A DNA stretch of 64,000 bases. Source: Campanula takesimana (lineage: Eukaryota > Streptophyta > Magnoliopsida > Asterales > Campanulaceae). The DNA is taken from positions 62,001 to 126,000 of the forward strand of contig JAOWBW010001913.1 in NCBI GenBank assembly GCA_026119855.1. The letters run 5' to 3'. Shown here piece by piece: positions 23,047 through 34,011 of this stretch. The translations under genes and the position numbers were made by a program. Numbering within the stretch: position 1 is the first letter of the stretch; every line of letters begins with the position of its first letter. The notes under the pieces were generated by a model. That model made no database searches. It had not been told where the DNA came from and saw only the letters and a list, made by a program, of their open reading frames with translations.

Positions 23047-23644
23047 CATAGTTATAAATCCCGTCCCGTACCGGCCGGTACGTCCCGTTCCAGTCGAAAA
23101 CCGATGCGGTACAAGTATAATTTCGTCCCAGTTTCTGTACCGCCCTGAACCACCACGTACCGGACCGAACTGGCCGAGATGGTTGTCCCGATCGGTACAC
23201 GAAAAGAAAGACTTTTAAATCAATTTTTTATTGTCGGACCTAATAAAAATATATTCAAACTTGAGTTTTTATATATATAAAAAAAATTATGCCATAGATT
23301 TATTCTTCACGATTAATCAACATCCATTCACCGCAATAGAACTTTCAAGGTCATTAAGTCGCTAAACAGGAACAAAGCAGCTTGTGTAGTCAATGAAATT
23401 GAAGCTGTCGATCAGTAATTTGTAAGCAATCGAGACTAAACTTATGCTGGTATTGATATAGTTTGATGATAAAATACAAGCTTATGTAAATTTTTTTTTT
23501 GAACATATGTTGTATATATAATTATCTTAAAATTATTAAAAAGTGCGGTAAATCTGGTATGGTACACCGGTACGTTCCGGTACCGGTACATCCCGTCCCA
23601 ATGGCAAAACCGGTGCGCTGTCCGGAACGGTATTTATAACTATG
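23047..23644. mobile_element. hAT-like non-autonomous transposon (CCGGTAC motif)
   Basis: 598 bp with inverted ends CATAGTTATAAATCCCGT and CATAGTTATAAATACCGT (17 of 18 match). Both ends are crowded with GTACCGG/CCGGTACG motifs. The flanking ATTTTA is duplicated, but the rest of an 8-bp duplication is masked by a Stowaway insertion at 23651. Confidence 0.7.
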
Positions 23645-23650
23645 ATTTTA

Positions 23651-23905
23651 CTCCTTCTGTCCCAGAAAATATCTCATTTTGGCTTTTTATGGTCAACAAA
23701 AATAAATTTTGACCAACTATTAGTGACGATCTAATCATTCTAGTGAAATCCTAAAATTTGTAATTAATAAATTATTAAGTGATTTATCAATAACAGTTTT
23801 TAAGATTTTATTGTGATCATTAAATTGACACTAATGTTTGGTCAAAGTTTATTTTTCTTGACTATAAAAAGTTATAATGAGACTATCTTTCTGGGATAGA
23901 GGGAG
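23651..23905. mobile_element. Stowaway MITE
   Basis: 255 bp. CTCCTTCTGTCCCAGAAAAT start and complementary end. It is inserted into the target-site flank of the preceding hAT-like element. Confidence 0.8.
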
Positions 23906-23933
23906 TATATTTTTAGCAATTGTATAACTTGTA

Positions 23934-24208
23934 CTCCCTCTGTCCCAGAGTAAGAGTACCATTTTCTTTTTTGGTCCGTCCCAGAGTAAGAGTCTCATTC
24001 CTAAATTGGCAAATAATCTTTACTATTCACCCCACTCATTCTCTCTCCTATTTTACTTTTATACTCACAACACCAATCAATTCACTATTCTCTCTCACTC
24101 ATTCTCTCTCATACTTTACTTTTACACTCACAACATTTACACCATATCCAATATTGATTAATAAGCGTGCAAATTGGGGGTGAGACTTTTACTCCAGGAC
24201 GGAGGGAG
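23934..24208. mobile_element. Stowaway MITE, well preserved
   Basis: 275 bp. Ends CTCCCTCTGTCCCAGAGTAA and CCAGGACGGAGGGAG with TA flanks. Sister copy of 15763, in opposite orientation. Confidence 0.88.
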
Positions 24209-24444
24209 TACCAAGAAAAAATTGACATAGACGTAAAGGTGAATTACATCAAATTAACTTGGTTAGCCCAAATCATTCCTCCATTTATATACAAAAGTTT
24301 TTCATCACATTTCAGTATCTTACAAACCAAAAATAAAATAAAATCGAAAACTTTATTCTTGAAAAAGAAAAATGTAAGAGACAAAATAAGAGTATAATAC
24401 AACAAGCCAAGCTATGGTTCTCTTTTTTTCATTTGGTCAAAAAG

Positions 24445-25122
24445 TCAATGGTTCGGAATACAACCCAACGACCTTGCCAATATGGTACTCAGGTGATCCC
24501 GCTGGGCCCTACACCTCAAATTCCTCACGATCCCCCAATGACTACTATGCGAACACCTCCCTCTCCCTCCGCCGTTCTCCTCCCTTCCAACCACCGCCGG
24601 AAACATCGGCAACGGAGCACGCCGTCCCTGCCTCTCCCTGATCGCAGTCAAATCCATCTCCGGCTTAAACTTCACCGGCCCAAACATGAACATCCGCCGC
24701 CTCGATGAAGCCGACATCGTCGTCAACGACGTGATGTTCACTTTCTTCACGGACGTAGAGAATTTCACCGTCGGCGAATGTTCAGATCCGGATCCGGATC
24801 CGTGAACGCGATCGGAGACGGAGCGTTCGGGTATACGGAACCGGAAGGAGAGCGAATTGGTTAAGCCGAAGTAATCGCGCTTTTTGTTGTTTTCGTTGTC
24901 GTTGTTGTTAGGGATGACTTTGCCGCAGAAGATGATGTCGGGGCGGTTGGGGTAGGGATCGGTGCCGGAGAAGAATTCGAATAGGTCTTGGGCGGAGGTG
25001 GTGGAGGTTCTAGGGCTGCTGCGGAGGGAATTGGTGTCGCCGTCGTGGATTGGGAGGTTCCGGAGAGAGAGAGTGTCGCCGTCGTCGTCGACAATTGTCG
25101 TCGTGTCGATTTGAGTTTCCAT
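24445..25122 (-). CDS. Uncharacterised plant protein, 225 aa
   Basis: Single-exon gene on a TATA-box promoter. The N-terminal half is acidic (DDDGDTLSLR) and Ser/Thr-rich. It is followed by SAQDLFEFFSG and DIIFCGKVIP, a pair of short hydrophobic motifs that recurs in unnamed plant proteins of similar size. The C-terminal half is basic (SSRRRMFMFGPVKFKP, then an Arg/Gly-rich tail). There is no signal peptide, membrane segment or catalytic motif, so cytosol or nucleus is likely. Codon use is GC-rich compared with its surroundings, as in a real exon. Function unknown. The start is the first ATG after the TATA box, 63 bp downstream. Confidence 0.7.
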   Translation of the reverse strand: METQIDTTTIVDDDGDTLSLRNLPIHDGDTNSLRSSPRTSTTSAQDLFEFFSGTDPYPNRPDIIFCGKVIPNNNDNENNKKRDYFGLTNSLSFRFRIPERSVSDRVHGSGSGSEHSPTVKFSTSVKKVNITSLTTMSASSRRRMFMFGPVKFKPEMDLTAIRERQGRRAPLPMFPAVVGREENGGGRGRCSHSSHWGIVRNLRCRAQRDHLSTILARSLGCIPNH

Positions 25123-25184
25123 TGTGATGGTAGTGTTATAGGAGAAGTGTGCTGTGAAGAAAAGTTGGAGAGCAAAAATTGGTT

Positions 25185-25192
25185 TATTTATA
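25185..25192 (-). promoter_or_regulatory. TATA box of the 225-aa gene
   Basis: TATAAATA on the minus strand, 63 bp upstream of the start codon, in an otherwise GA-rich promoter. Confidence 0.65.
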
Positions 25193-25629
25193 GAGCAAAG
25201 TTTTGGAGGAAAGGGAGGGAGCGTGTGTAGTGGGAAAAATATTGAGCGCGACCGCGACCTTCAGTTGGTGGATACACAAAACAAAACAAGTTTATACAAA
25301 AGACGTTCTAAAATGAGGTTACGGTATTTTATTTAGACAAAAATTGAGACCACCATGACCCATTTTATAGTAGAGACGGGTCATTTTTTACCCATGACCG
25401 ACCGGATCCATGATCCGCAGACAAAAATATTTATTAATTTTTTTTTGTTTTTTTTTTTTTTTATATTTTTTTTTTGGTATATTTTCGGTTTGCCAATGGT
25501 AATGGTTACTATAACTGAATGTAACAAAGGTGTTACTTATACGTAACAGTTTGTATACATAAAAATAATACATATATACTGAAAAGTAACAGTGTTTTTT
25601 TATGTTTTCTTCATTTGCCAAAAGTAATA

Positions 25630-26161
25630 CTTCTTCCGTCCTATTTTAAGAGTCAAAAACTTTTTGGGTTCAAAAATTAAGAAATGAATGTTTTTATTAC
25701 TTCATCCGTCCCGGCCTAAGAGTCTGAGTTTGACTTTACACGGAAATTAAAAAAAGGTAAATGTTGTGAGTATGAAAAAGTAAGTAAGAGAAAGTAGGAG
25801 AGATAAAGTGGGTAGGGAGTTTTTGTTGTGAGAATGATAAGTGAGTCTCATAGTCCATTTTAGGTAATAAAGCAACTAAGACACTTAGGCTGGGACAGAC
25901 CAAAAAGGAAAGTAAGACACTTAGGCTGGGACGGACGGAGTATAAAATTTAGAAAGTGAGGTAGAGTGTTGTGAGTGTAGAAAGAAAGTGAGTGGAAGAG
26001 AGAAAGTGGGGTAGGAAATAGTTAGTGGATAGTTGTTATGTGTATGACATGTAGGGCCCACCAAATAAAGAAGTATAAAAAACTTTCCTTTTTTAGATTT
26101 TGACTCTTAAGTTGGGACACCCTTTTGGGAAAATTTTGACTCTCAAAATGGGGCGAGGGAA
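25630..26161. mobile_element. Stowaway MITE, split by another Stowaway
   Basis: Outer copy with ends TTCTTCCGTCCTATTTTAAG and complementary CTCAAAATGGGGCGAGGGAA. A second MITE occupies 25700-25940 within it. Confidence 0.75.
25700..25940. mobile_element. Stowaway MITE nested in Stowaway
   Basis: 241 bp with ends TTCATCCGTCCCGGCCTAAG and TTAGGCTGGGACGGACGGAG, flanked by TA. The inner copy is better preserved, so it is the younger insertion. A second TTAGGCTGGGACAG block just upstream shows a small internal duplication. Confidence 0.82.
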
Positions 26162-26774
26162 TACTTATTTTAACTAAAATGTAACGAACGTATTACTTAT
26201 ATGTAAACGTGTTTATTTATACATAATTGTAACACATATGTATAGAAAAGTAATGATTCGACCATTTACACTTTAGAACTAAAAACACTTGTGTTAGTAA
26301 CATTGTAAAAATAAGAAAGTAACAATTTTTATAAGCGAATGCTACATTTTACTTGTATAATAACATTGTAAAACAATTACGTTTACTTGAAAAATAGTAT
26401 ACCCATATGTTTTCAAATAATAAGTTACAATGTGTTCAATTTATCATGATACATGTAAAAGTATTACATTATCTACAGAAATCTGTTACAATATCATCTA
26501 CTAAAGTGTTACATCTACTTGTACAAATAATTACATTCATGTATGTAAGTTGCTATTTTTCAAATGTTACTTTCTTTCACAAAATAAAATCAAAATACTC
26601 AAAAAGAAAAAATATTCTGGAAGAACATTATTACATTTTAGTATAACGATAATTACATTTAGTTATTGTTAGTGTTACACGTATTTATTGTTAGTATTAT
26701 AGTTGAAAGATGAGTAAAATGATTTTTTTTTTTTTTTGTAAAACTGGTGGTACGTTTACTTATAAACAATCTTA

Positions 26775-27070
26775 CTCCCTCCGTCCCAGTTTAAGGTTCT
26801 TACTTTCCTTTTTGGTATGTCCCAGATTAAGGTTCTTAGTTGCTTTCATTCCTTTAATGGAAAAGTATGAATAGTGTTTTGGACATTCTTTTCCTCATAA
26901 AGTTCATATATTACAAAAAAACCATCACTCACCCATCTACTTTTCACCCGCTTGCTTTATGAATAGACAATTAAATCTTTCACGGATTACTATTGTTGAC
27001 TCAAATTTGCCTTTGTTTCTTAATAAGCGTATAAATTCAAACTAAGAACCTTAAACCGGGACGGATGAAG
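26775..27070. mobile_element. Stowaway MITE
   Basis: 296 bp. CTCCCTCCGTCCCAGTTTAA left end and complementary right end ACCGGGACGGATGAAG, TA flanks. A right-end fragment of the same subfamily is at 60112. Confidence 0.83.
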
Positions 27071-27329
27071 TACTTTATAAGTAATACAGTTGTTACATTT
27101 AGTTATACTAGGTATTACTTTTGGCAAACGAAAAAAACAATAAAAAAATATATATATATAAAAACTAATAAAAAAATCGATTTTTTTTTCTGGGATTTTT
27201 TTTTTTTTTTTTTTGAGTGGAGCATGTGTTAGGATCATACGTTTCGCGGAGAATGTTGTACACGGGTCATGGGTCGACCCGTCTCTTCTATGAGACGGAT
27301 CTAGGTGTTCTCACAAGAGACCACCTCTT

Positions 27330-27430
27330 TTATTTATTGGACATTTCATACTCTAATGAAAAGCTCCAATAAAACTATGACACATCATTTTGTAAACCAA
27401 ATTTTGTGACATTTTTTTTGTGACTTTATA
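27330..27430. mobile_element. Fragment of the GGGGCACAAAA Mutator-type MITE
   Basis: Carries the right half only (CCAATAAAA...ATCATTTTGTAAACC...TTTTGTGAC). The left end is missing. Confidence 0.4.
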
Positions 27431-27571
27431 ATTACCTAACGGAAATTTAAGGGTGAAGTGTTTTTTTTTTCTAATTATTTATTATTTTATTAATGATTGT
27501 AAAATTTATCTATCACTAATTTACAATTAAAAAATAGTTTCTTAAATAATATTAAAAAACATATTAAAATT

Positions 27572-28523
27572 GGGCAAATTGCAATTTGGTTCCTGACATT
27601 TACAAACTTTTGCAATGTTGCTCCCAACAGTTTTTTTCGCCAATTGGTTCCCAACATTTACATTTTTTTTTGCAATGTGGCTATAAAAGTAACTGAGCGT
27701 TAGTTTTCTAACAGATTTTATGTCATGTGACTAGCACATGACGTTTTAAGATATTCTTAAAGCTACACATATCCGATTAATATGATTCTTCTTTTGAATT
27801 GAAGCTAATATTTAAATCTACAACATATATTTTTTTTGGAAATTTATTGGGTAGTTGGATTATTTTTACATTTAATCTTAATTTTAAATATTAAAAAAAT
27901 AGAAAACACGTAAAATATAATCTAAAAAGATATTAGCCCAAATATGTTCCATATGAAGTAAATTCTATATGTAGATTATCAGTTCGTAAAAATGTTTGAT
28001 AGAAAAAAAGGGAGAAGAAGAGGACGATGAATCGAGGGAAGAGTATGTGGAATGGGTGTTGCGGGAAAGTGGCAGAGGGGTGGAGAAAAATAAACTGTAG
28101 GAAAGATACATACAGAAATTACTTCATATGAAACATACTTGGGCCAATATCTTTTTTAGAGTATATTTCACGTGTTTTTTTTTATTTTTTTAATATTTAA
28201 AATTAAGATTAAATGTAAAAATAATTTAGTTACCCAACAAATTTCTGAAAAAAAATTATGTTGTAGATTTAAATATTAGTTTCAATATAAAAAATGAATC
28301 ATATCAATCGGATATGTGTAGCTTTACGAATATTTTAAAACGTCCTTTAAAACGTCATATGCTAGTCACATGACATAAAATCTGTTAGAAAACTAACGCT
28401 CAGTTACTTTTATAGCCACATTGCAAAAAAATGTAAATGTTGGGAACCAATTGGCGAAAAAAAACTGTTGGGAGCAACATTGCAAAAGTTTGTAAATGTC
28501 AGGAACCAAATTGCAATTTGCCC
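27572..28523. mobile_element. Mutator-like foldback element, ~400-bp TIRs
   Basis: 952 bp. The left arm (27572 to ~27975) and right arm (~28118-28523) are near-complementary over their whole length; both outer ends read GGGCAAATTGCAATTTGGTT inward. A TATTAAAATT duplication (27562-27571, 28524-28533) flanks it. Only about 140 bp of unique, GA-rich sequence separates the arms. Transcripts through it would fold into a long hairpin. Confidence 0.88.
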
Positions 28524-28768
28524 TATTAAAATTCTCGTTAACATTTTTTTAAATAAGTTGAACTTGTTTTAAAATGCATTGTGGTATTTTTTTAATAAGT
28601 AACTTAAATTTGTTTTGAAACACGTAGTGTCATTTGAGTATATAAATGAAACTTATTAACGCACTGACACTCTTTAATACTACTACTGATATTCTTTAGT
28701 CTTTATTATATCAAATGGCACTCTTTAAACACATTTATTGGCACTCAATAACACAAGCAATTAAAAAA

Positions 28769-28951
28769 GAGTAATGCTAGGGGCACAAAATAAAGTCACA
28801 AAATCTTGCTCACAAAATGAGGTGACGATATTTTATTGGTTGCATCGATAATAGACCCGTCACACTCTAACAAAAAACACCAATAACATCATTACACATA
28901 GGATTTTGTGGCCAAGTTTTTGTGACTTTTTTGTGCCCCTGATATTATTAT
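28769..28951. mobile_element. Mutator-type MITE (GGGGCACAAAA family)
   Basis: 183 bp with a perfect 9-bp duplication ATTAAAAAA (28760-28768, 28952-28960). The left end is AGTAATGCTAGGGGCACAAA; the right end is its imperfect complement. Confidence 0.88.
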
Positions 28952-29044
28952 TCATTAAAAAACAAATGCACTGACATTCTTTAACACTACCGCTGTAACT
29001 CTTTTAATACTCTCAACATTTTAACACTTTCACTAATCTATATA

Positions 29045-30428
29045 AAGCTTTATTTGATCTTTGGATTCCGGAACGACCAACTTATCAACCCCCAACCCTC
29101 CTCCAGCAAAGTCTACCAAACCTCCTAGTTGCTGATATCTTCAATCAAACCACAAAAAAATGAGAACGCCTCTTCTCAAATCTCTTTTTCCCCTTGAGAT
29201 TGTGGATGTTATCCTCTCAATTCACATTCCCAGATCTGGTGAAGACAAGATTGTTTGGAGACACACAAAGAATGGAAGCTACTCAGTCAAAATAGGATAT
29301 TACATATCCCTCTCAACTCACAAAGACACAACAAATATTATTTCAGAGAGAGCCATCTCCAACCATTCCAAAACATGGAAAACCCTATGGAATCTCCCGC
29401 TAGAACCTAAAATAAAGTTTTTCATCTGGAGAGCTCTAAACCGGAACCTCCCCACCCAAAAAGCTCTAGAAGTCCGACACTGCACTCATCACAATTCTTG
29501 CAACAGATGCGGCTCTCCAAACGAAACAGAAACCCACCTTTTCCTATCATGTAGACTCACCCATCTAACCTGGAATCTCTCACCAGTACACCTCCCAGCC
29601 CCAGCCCCTCCTGAACACCAAAATGCCAACCTGCTTGAATGGTTCACTTCCTGGATCTCTAAGCCATTACCAACTACTGATTTGTGTTTTATTATACTTC
29701 TGTTTTGGGAAATCTAGAAAAATAGAAATGACATCATCTTCAGCAATGGATACCCAAACATAGAAAACACCATCTCCTTAGCCATCCAAAGTTCTGGAAA
29801 AACAAAAACCTTAACCCCTCAAAAACCCACAACTGATATTTCTAGAAGAAACCCAGAAAATCGCAGTCCCTATCAAAACAATCCACAATCCCCAACATCG
29901 AGTCTTGATTCGTTGAATGGAAAGACTCTTGAAGAATACCTCCAAAACCAAAATCTCATTTCAAACAACCAACAAATCTTGATCATAGATGGTGCCTGGA
30001 AAAAGGAAGCCAGATGGGCTGGTCTTGGATGGGAACTCTGGGACACAACACTTGGACGCATTGCTTCAAGTAGCATCTCATGCAAATCTAACTCAAGCAT
30101 ACAAACGGAATGTCTGGCGATTAGCAAGGGTCTAGAATGGGCAACAAGCAACAATTACACAAACATCAGTGTTCTAAGGGACTCCACCCAAGCACGTGAC
30201 TACATCAAAACAAAAGTTTTTGTTTAGAATCTATACTGTCTGATATATATTTGTTCATGTCCTTGTGTAATAATTTTAATATTTATAAGGTAGATAGGAA
30301 CGTGGTCAAGCTAGCGCATAGAAATGCTATCTACACGCGCAATATGTATCACAACTTTATAGGCCCTGAGCCTACTTTTCTAATAACATAAATAATTAAT
30401 TGTTGGTCAAAAAAAAAAAAAAAAAATT
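29045..30428 (+). mobile_element. 5'-truncated, broken L1-type LINE
   Basis: Encodes the C-terminal part of a plant LINE polyprotein. At 29160-29717 lies the zf-RVT region (VWRHTKNGSYSVKIGYY, then WNLPLEPKIKFFIWRALNRNLPT, with CNRCGSPNETETHLFLSC), ended by a TAG. At 29913-30227 is an RNase H-like domain (ILIIDGAWKKEARWAGLGW, QTECLAISKGLEWA). The tail is an A-run at 30411-30426. TTTAACACTAC occurs at 28980-28990 and 30427-30437 and may be the target duplication, but the background is itself repetitive. Frames are interrupted, so it is dead. Confidence 0.82.
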
Positions 30429-30497
30429 TAACACTACTGTGACACTTGCACCACGTACAGCCGAGTGTTCCTTGTGATAGTGTATTTGAGTGTTATA

Positions 30498-30784
30498 CTC
30501 CCTCCGTCCCATTTTAAACTTCAAAAAATTCTTTTTTGGGTGTCCCATTTTAAACTTCAAAATCCAAAAAAGGATTTTTTTTTTATACTTTTTTATTTAG
30601 TGGGACCTACATGTCATACACACAACAACTATCCACTAACTATTCCCTACCCCATTTTCTCTTTCCTACCCACTTTCTATACTCACAACACTTTACCCCA
30701 CTATCTATATTATATAATATAAAGATTCGCATCTTAATTCTTGTGCCCACTTTTTTTTTGAAGTATAAGATGGGACGGAGGGAG
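30498..30784. mobile_element. Stowaway MITE, well preserved
   Basis: 287 bp. Ends CTCCCTCCGTCCCATTTTAA and AAGATGGGACGGAGGGAG with TA flanks. A 60-bp duplication (GTGTTTAGTG...TTGAGCCAGT) follows immediately at about 30787-30906. Confidence 0.88.
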
Positions 30785-30786
30785 TA

Positions 30787-30906
30787 GTGTTTAGTGTCAA
30801 TGATACTGTTTCTGCGTGCCATTGATATTTTGTTGAGCCAGTGTTAGTAGTGTTTAGTGGCAATGATATTGTTTCTGCGTGCCATTGATATTTTGTTGAG
30901 CCAGTA
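30787..30906 (+). repeat. ~61-bp tandem duplication
   Basis: Two nearly identical units containing GATATTGTTTCTGCGTGCCA and TTGTTGAGCCAGT. The rest of 30907-31539 is AT-rich, with CCACCACC-type low complexity at 31310-31380; no gene seen. Confidence 0.8.
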
Positions 30907-31539
30907 TTAAATAGTGCTAGTGTGTTAATAAGTTTTGTTTATTTTTTATATTGCCACCACGCATTGTAAAACTAGTTTCACTTATTTATGAAAATGTCAC
31001 AACGCGTTTCGAAAACAGGTTTTTCTTAATTGTTTGGAAAAACTGGATTTTACTAACTCTCGTTAATTTGACCATCTAACTTTCAAGTTTCTAAATATCA
31101 CTATTGTGTTTTAATAATTTCATAGTAAATATCATCCAAATTAATAAATACTAGTTACTAACACTTAAAACAAAATGACGTTGACCTTTACATTTTTCTA
31201 TTTGTATTTAAAAATATTGTTTCACATGTAATATCTTCATATTCGAAAGATAATGGACACATGATTGGTTCTCCGGATTACCATTGACGCCACTACAAGT
31301 CTCCACTTGTAGTCACCGCCCCTCACTGTCACCACCTTTGCCGCCACACATCACTCTTCGTACCACCACCACTCATAAAGTATAAAGTAAGAAGATTGAT
31401 GAAAGAGAAAACTCGTGTGACATTGATTATGGGGAGATGGCAGTGGGATGATATGTGGAGGTGATGGTGGCGGTGATAGTACGTAGTAGTGGTAAAGGAG
31501 GTATGTGAGTGGTAATGGGGAGAAGGATTTTAACAAATA

Positions 31540-31615
31540 CTCCCCCCGTCCCATTTCAAATTGCAAAAGTAAAGAACATACAAAAATAGTAGTAATAGTT
31601 TTTCCGTTAAGAAGT
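31540..31615. mobile_element. Stowaway MITE, left fragment
   Basis: CTCCCCCCGTCCCATTTCAA start only; no right end. Confidence 0.6.
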
Positions 31616-32377
31616 AATATACACATTATTAATATCTGGTATTAAATTTTTAGTACAATGATATAACATTTGTAAACTGAATATGGATGGTCGAAATAGT
31701 GATTTTGTTGAGTTGCACGACTATACCAAATTTAATCTCTAACAACTACTTGACCTTTGTTGAGAGAAAAGCGGGTCTAAAAGATAAGTTTACTCTTAAT
31801 GAAATGATTTAACAAGTTATTTTGGGCTACCCATGCAGTCGACTGCACAGTCTTTACTTCGTAAATGGTGTTATTCTTCCCTTTTAGCTAGTGGCGGACC
31901 TAGGACTTTTACTCACCGGGTGCACAATTACACTAAATTTTTAAATTTATTTCTCAACTATTAACGTAAAAAAATTAATCAATTATAAATAGAAAAAGAA
32001 AGAAAAATCAAAAGATAAAATTTTGTGTATAATTTATTTGGTGTAAGTTTTACACCAAATGTTACACTAAATAAAAATCTTCTCCAATGTATCACACTAT
32101 TTTTCACACTAAAAAGGAATATTCTCTATCCACCTCATTTTTCCACTAACACTCATTGTTCCACAAACAATACTTGAAGTCTATGATTTTACATATAAAC
32201 CCCTCTCTTTTAATTGAGATGATATAATATTATGTTTTTATAATTATTTTTATGCATTGTACTTTTATAATTAAGTAAAATATATTATATAATTTATTAA
32301 CATATAAGTTAATTAACATAATTTACAATGTGTGAGTTTTTAAAATTTAGAGGGACTAAATGTGACAAGTGAAACTA

Positions 32378-32456
32378 TTACACCAAATTTGGTGTAAATG
32401 AATAGTGTTACACCAAATTGGTGTAACACTATTCATTTACACCAAATTTGGTGTAA
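32378..32456. repeat. 79-bp perfect palindrome made of nested palindromes
   Basis: Two 39-nt arms are exact complements around one central base (32417). Each arm begins with TTACACCAAATTTGGTGTAA, itself a perfect 20-bp palindrome, and the centre (TTACACCAA-A-TTGGTGTAA) forms a third one. Confidence 0.95.
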
Positions 32457-32582
32457 AATATAGTGTCCATTGGAAGGATGAATAGTGGGCATTTTAGTGT
32501 TATAGTGTGAAATATAGTGTCCATTGGAGATGCCCTTAAGGATTGAGAAGAAAGAAACCATTTAATAATGGAAGATATGAAA

Positions 32583-32650
32583 AGATAGTAAGGTTCGAAC
32601 CCACTACCTTCTATACACAAACATGTCGTTCAACCATATGAGCTACAAAA
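32583..32650 (-). repeat. tRNA-like / SINE-type segment
   Basis: Minus strand: TAGCTCATATGGTTGAAC (A-box-like) and GGGTTCGAACC (B-box-like) about 30 bp apart. A full tRNA fold is not evident. Confidence 0.45.
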
Positions 32651-32935
32651 ACTTTTGTTCAGTAGGTCCACTTTTATTATATATCCCAATACAATTATTT
32701 TTCTTCTTATAAATAAAAGTTGAGCAAGTGCACTTGCACCACCCACCTTCATACGCTGGAGGTCCGCCCCTGCTCTTAGCCATACAAGAGTTTACACCTT
32801 TACATCCATCTGGAAAATATAGTCTAATAATATGAACTTTAATATAACTAATTTAATTAAAAATTTAGTTATAGTGTTATAAAAATTAAAAAAATGTAGT
32901 TATAAGATTGCTGTTCATTGTATTTTAAAGATGTA

Positions 32936-33023
32936 TTTATACTCACAACACTTATATCACTTTTACCATTTCTTAATTTCCGTGCAAATAGATGGATGAA
33001 CACTTAGTCTTGGACGGAGGGAG
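32936..33023. mobile_element. Stowaway MITE, right fragment
   Basis: Ends TAGTCTTGGACGGAGGGAG before TA; the left end is absent. The rest of 32781-33336 is AT-rich without features. Confidence 0.65.
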
Positions 33024-33344
33024 TATTGAAATTGCATTAGGATAAGCAGTTATATTGTTTTTTTTTTTAAGGAAAGATACTTATATCTTTTATACAAATA
33101 AAAGTGAGAGTATCTATTCTCTGAGAGGATAGATGAAGTATTTCATCCTTTCTCCATCAAAGAGAGAACATTTAATTGCAAAAGTAAATATTTGAAGTGA
33201 AAAATTAAAATATTTTATAAATTTTGTATAAAAAGTATAGATTTTCAAAATGATCGTTAAAACGCAATTGGACATTCATTTAAGAACTCATGTGAGTATC
33301 AACCTTTACAAATTAATCATTAAACTAGCTAGTAGAAATTAGAG

Positions 33345-33526
33345 GAATAATACTAGGGGCACAAAAATGTCACAAAATCTTGCTCACAAAATCCTAGGTG
33401 TAATAATTTTATTGGTATTTTTAAATAGAGTGTGGCGGGTCCATTATCGATGCAACCAATAAAATATCGACACCTCATTATGTGAGCAAGATTTTGTGAT
33501 ATTTTTTTGTACCCCTAGCATTGCTC
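33345..33526. mobile_element. Mutator-type MITE (GGGGCACAAAA family)
   Basis: 182 bp. The 9-bp flanks AAATTAGAG (33336-33344) and AAATTGGAG (33527-33535) match at 8 of 9. Inverted ends contain AATACTAGGGGCACAAAA. Confidence 0.85.
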
Positions 33527-33559
33527 AAATTGGAGAGTAATGTTTCACAGTTTCTCTTA

Positions 33560-33824
33560 CTCCCTCCGGTCCAAAATAATTGTCTCTTTTTACATTTGCA
33601 CAACTCTTAAGAAATGCAATTATTATCATGTCTTAGTGACAAAAGTTCCAACTTTACCCCTATTAACTGTTCAACTTTCTTACATTAATGTCTCACACTA
33701 AGATAATTAATAAAAGAGAACAAGTTTCAATGCAAGGATAAGAGAGACATTTAGCTCAAAAATGACAATTATTTTAGACCAAAATTTTGGTCCAAAAGTG
33801 ACAGTTATTTTGGACCGGAGGGAG
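33560..33824. mobile_element. Stowaway MITE, well preserved
   Basis: 265 bp. Ends CTCCCTCCGGTCCAAAATAA and complement with TA flanks. The GGTCCAAAATAATTGTC subfamily is otherwise absent from the window. Confidence 0.88.
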
Positions 33825-34011
33825 TAATATTTACTACTAAACCTTCAATTATTAAATATTCATTGTGTTACGTTGGGGTAACGGCTTCTAGAGGGATGAG
33901 ATGATTGGGAGGTGCGAAAATGAAATTTTTGGAAATTAAAGAAATGTCAATCAAGGTTAGTTAGAACAAGAGACAAATTGACACGGTTTCGCCCACGCTC
34001 CAAATCTAGAA

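Larger units (their letters stand above)
25346..27312. mobile_element. Non-autonomous DNA transposon with long imperfect TIRs
   Basis: The first ~200 bp and last ~200 bp are imperfect inverted repeats: AGAGACGGGTC near each end, then T-rich tracts, then TTTGCCA and GTAAC/GTTAC-rich sequence. The interior repeats GTAACA/TGTTAC many times and holds three Stowaway copies. There is no coding sequence. No clear target duplication, so the superfamily is open. Confidence 0.6.
31889..32772. mobile_element. hAT-like non-autonomous transposon (GGCGGACCT ends)
   Basis: 884 bp with inverted ends TAGTGGCGGACCT and CAGGGGCGGACCT. The 8-bp flanks CTTTTAGC (31881-31888) and CTCTTAGC (32773-32780) match at 7 of 8. 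It contains a smaller palindromic element (about 32038-32537) and a tRNA-like stretch. A remnant of the same end (GATCCGCCACTG) appears near 35045. Confidence 0.65.
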
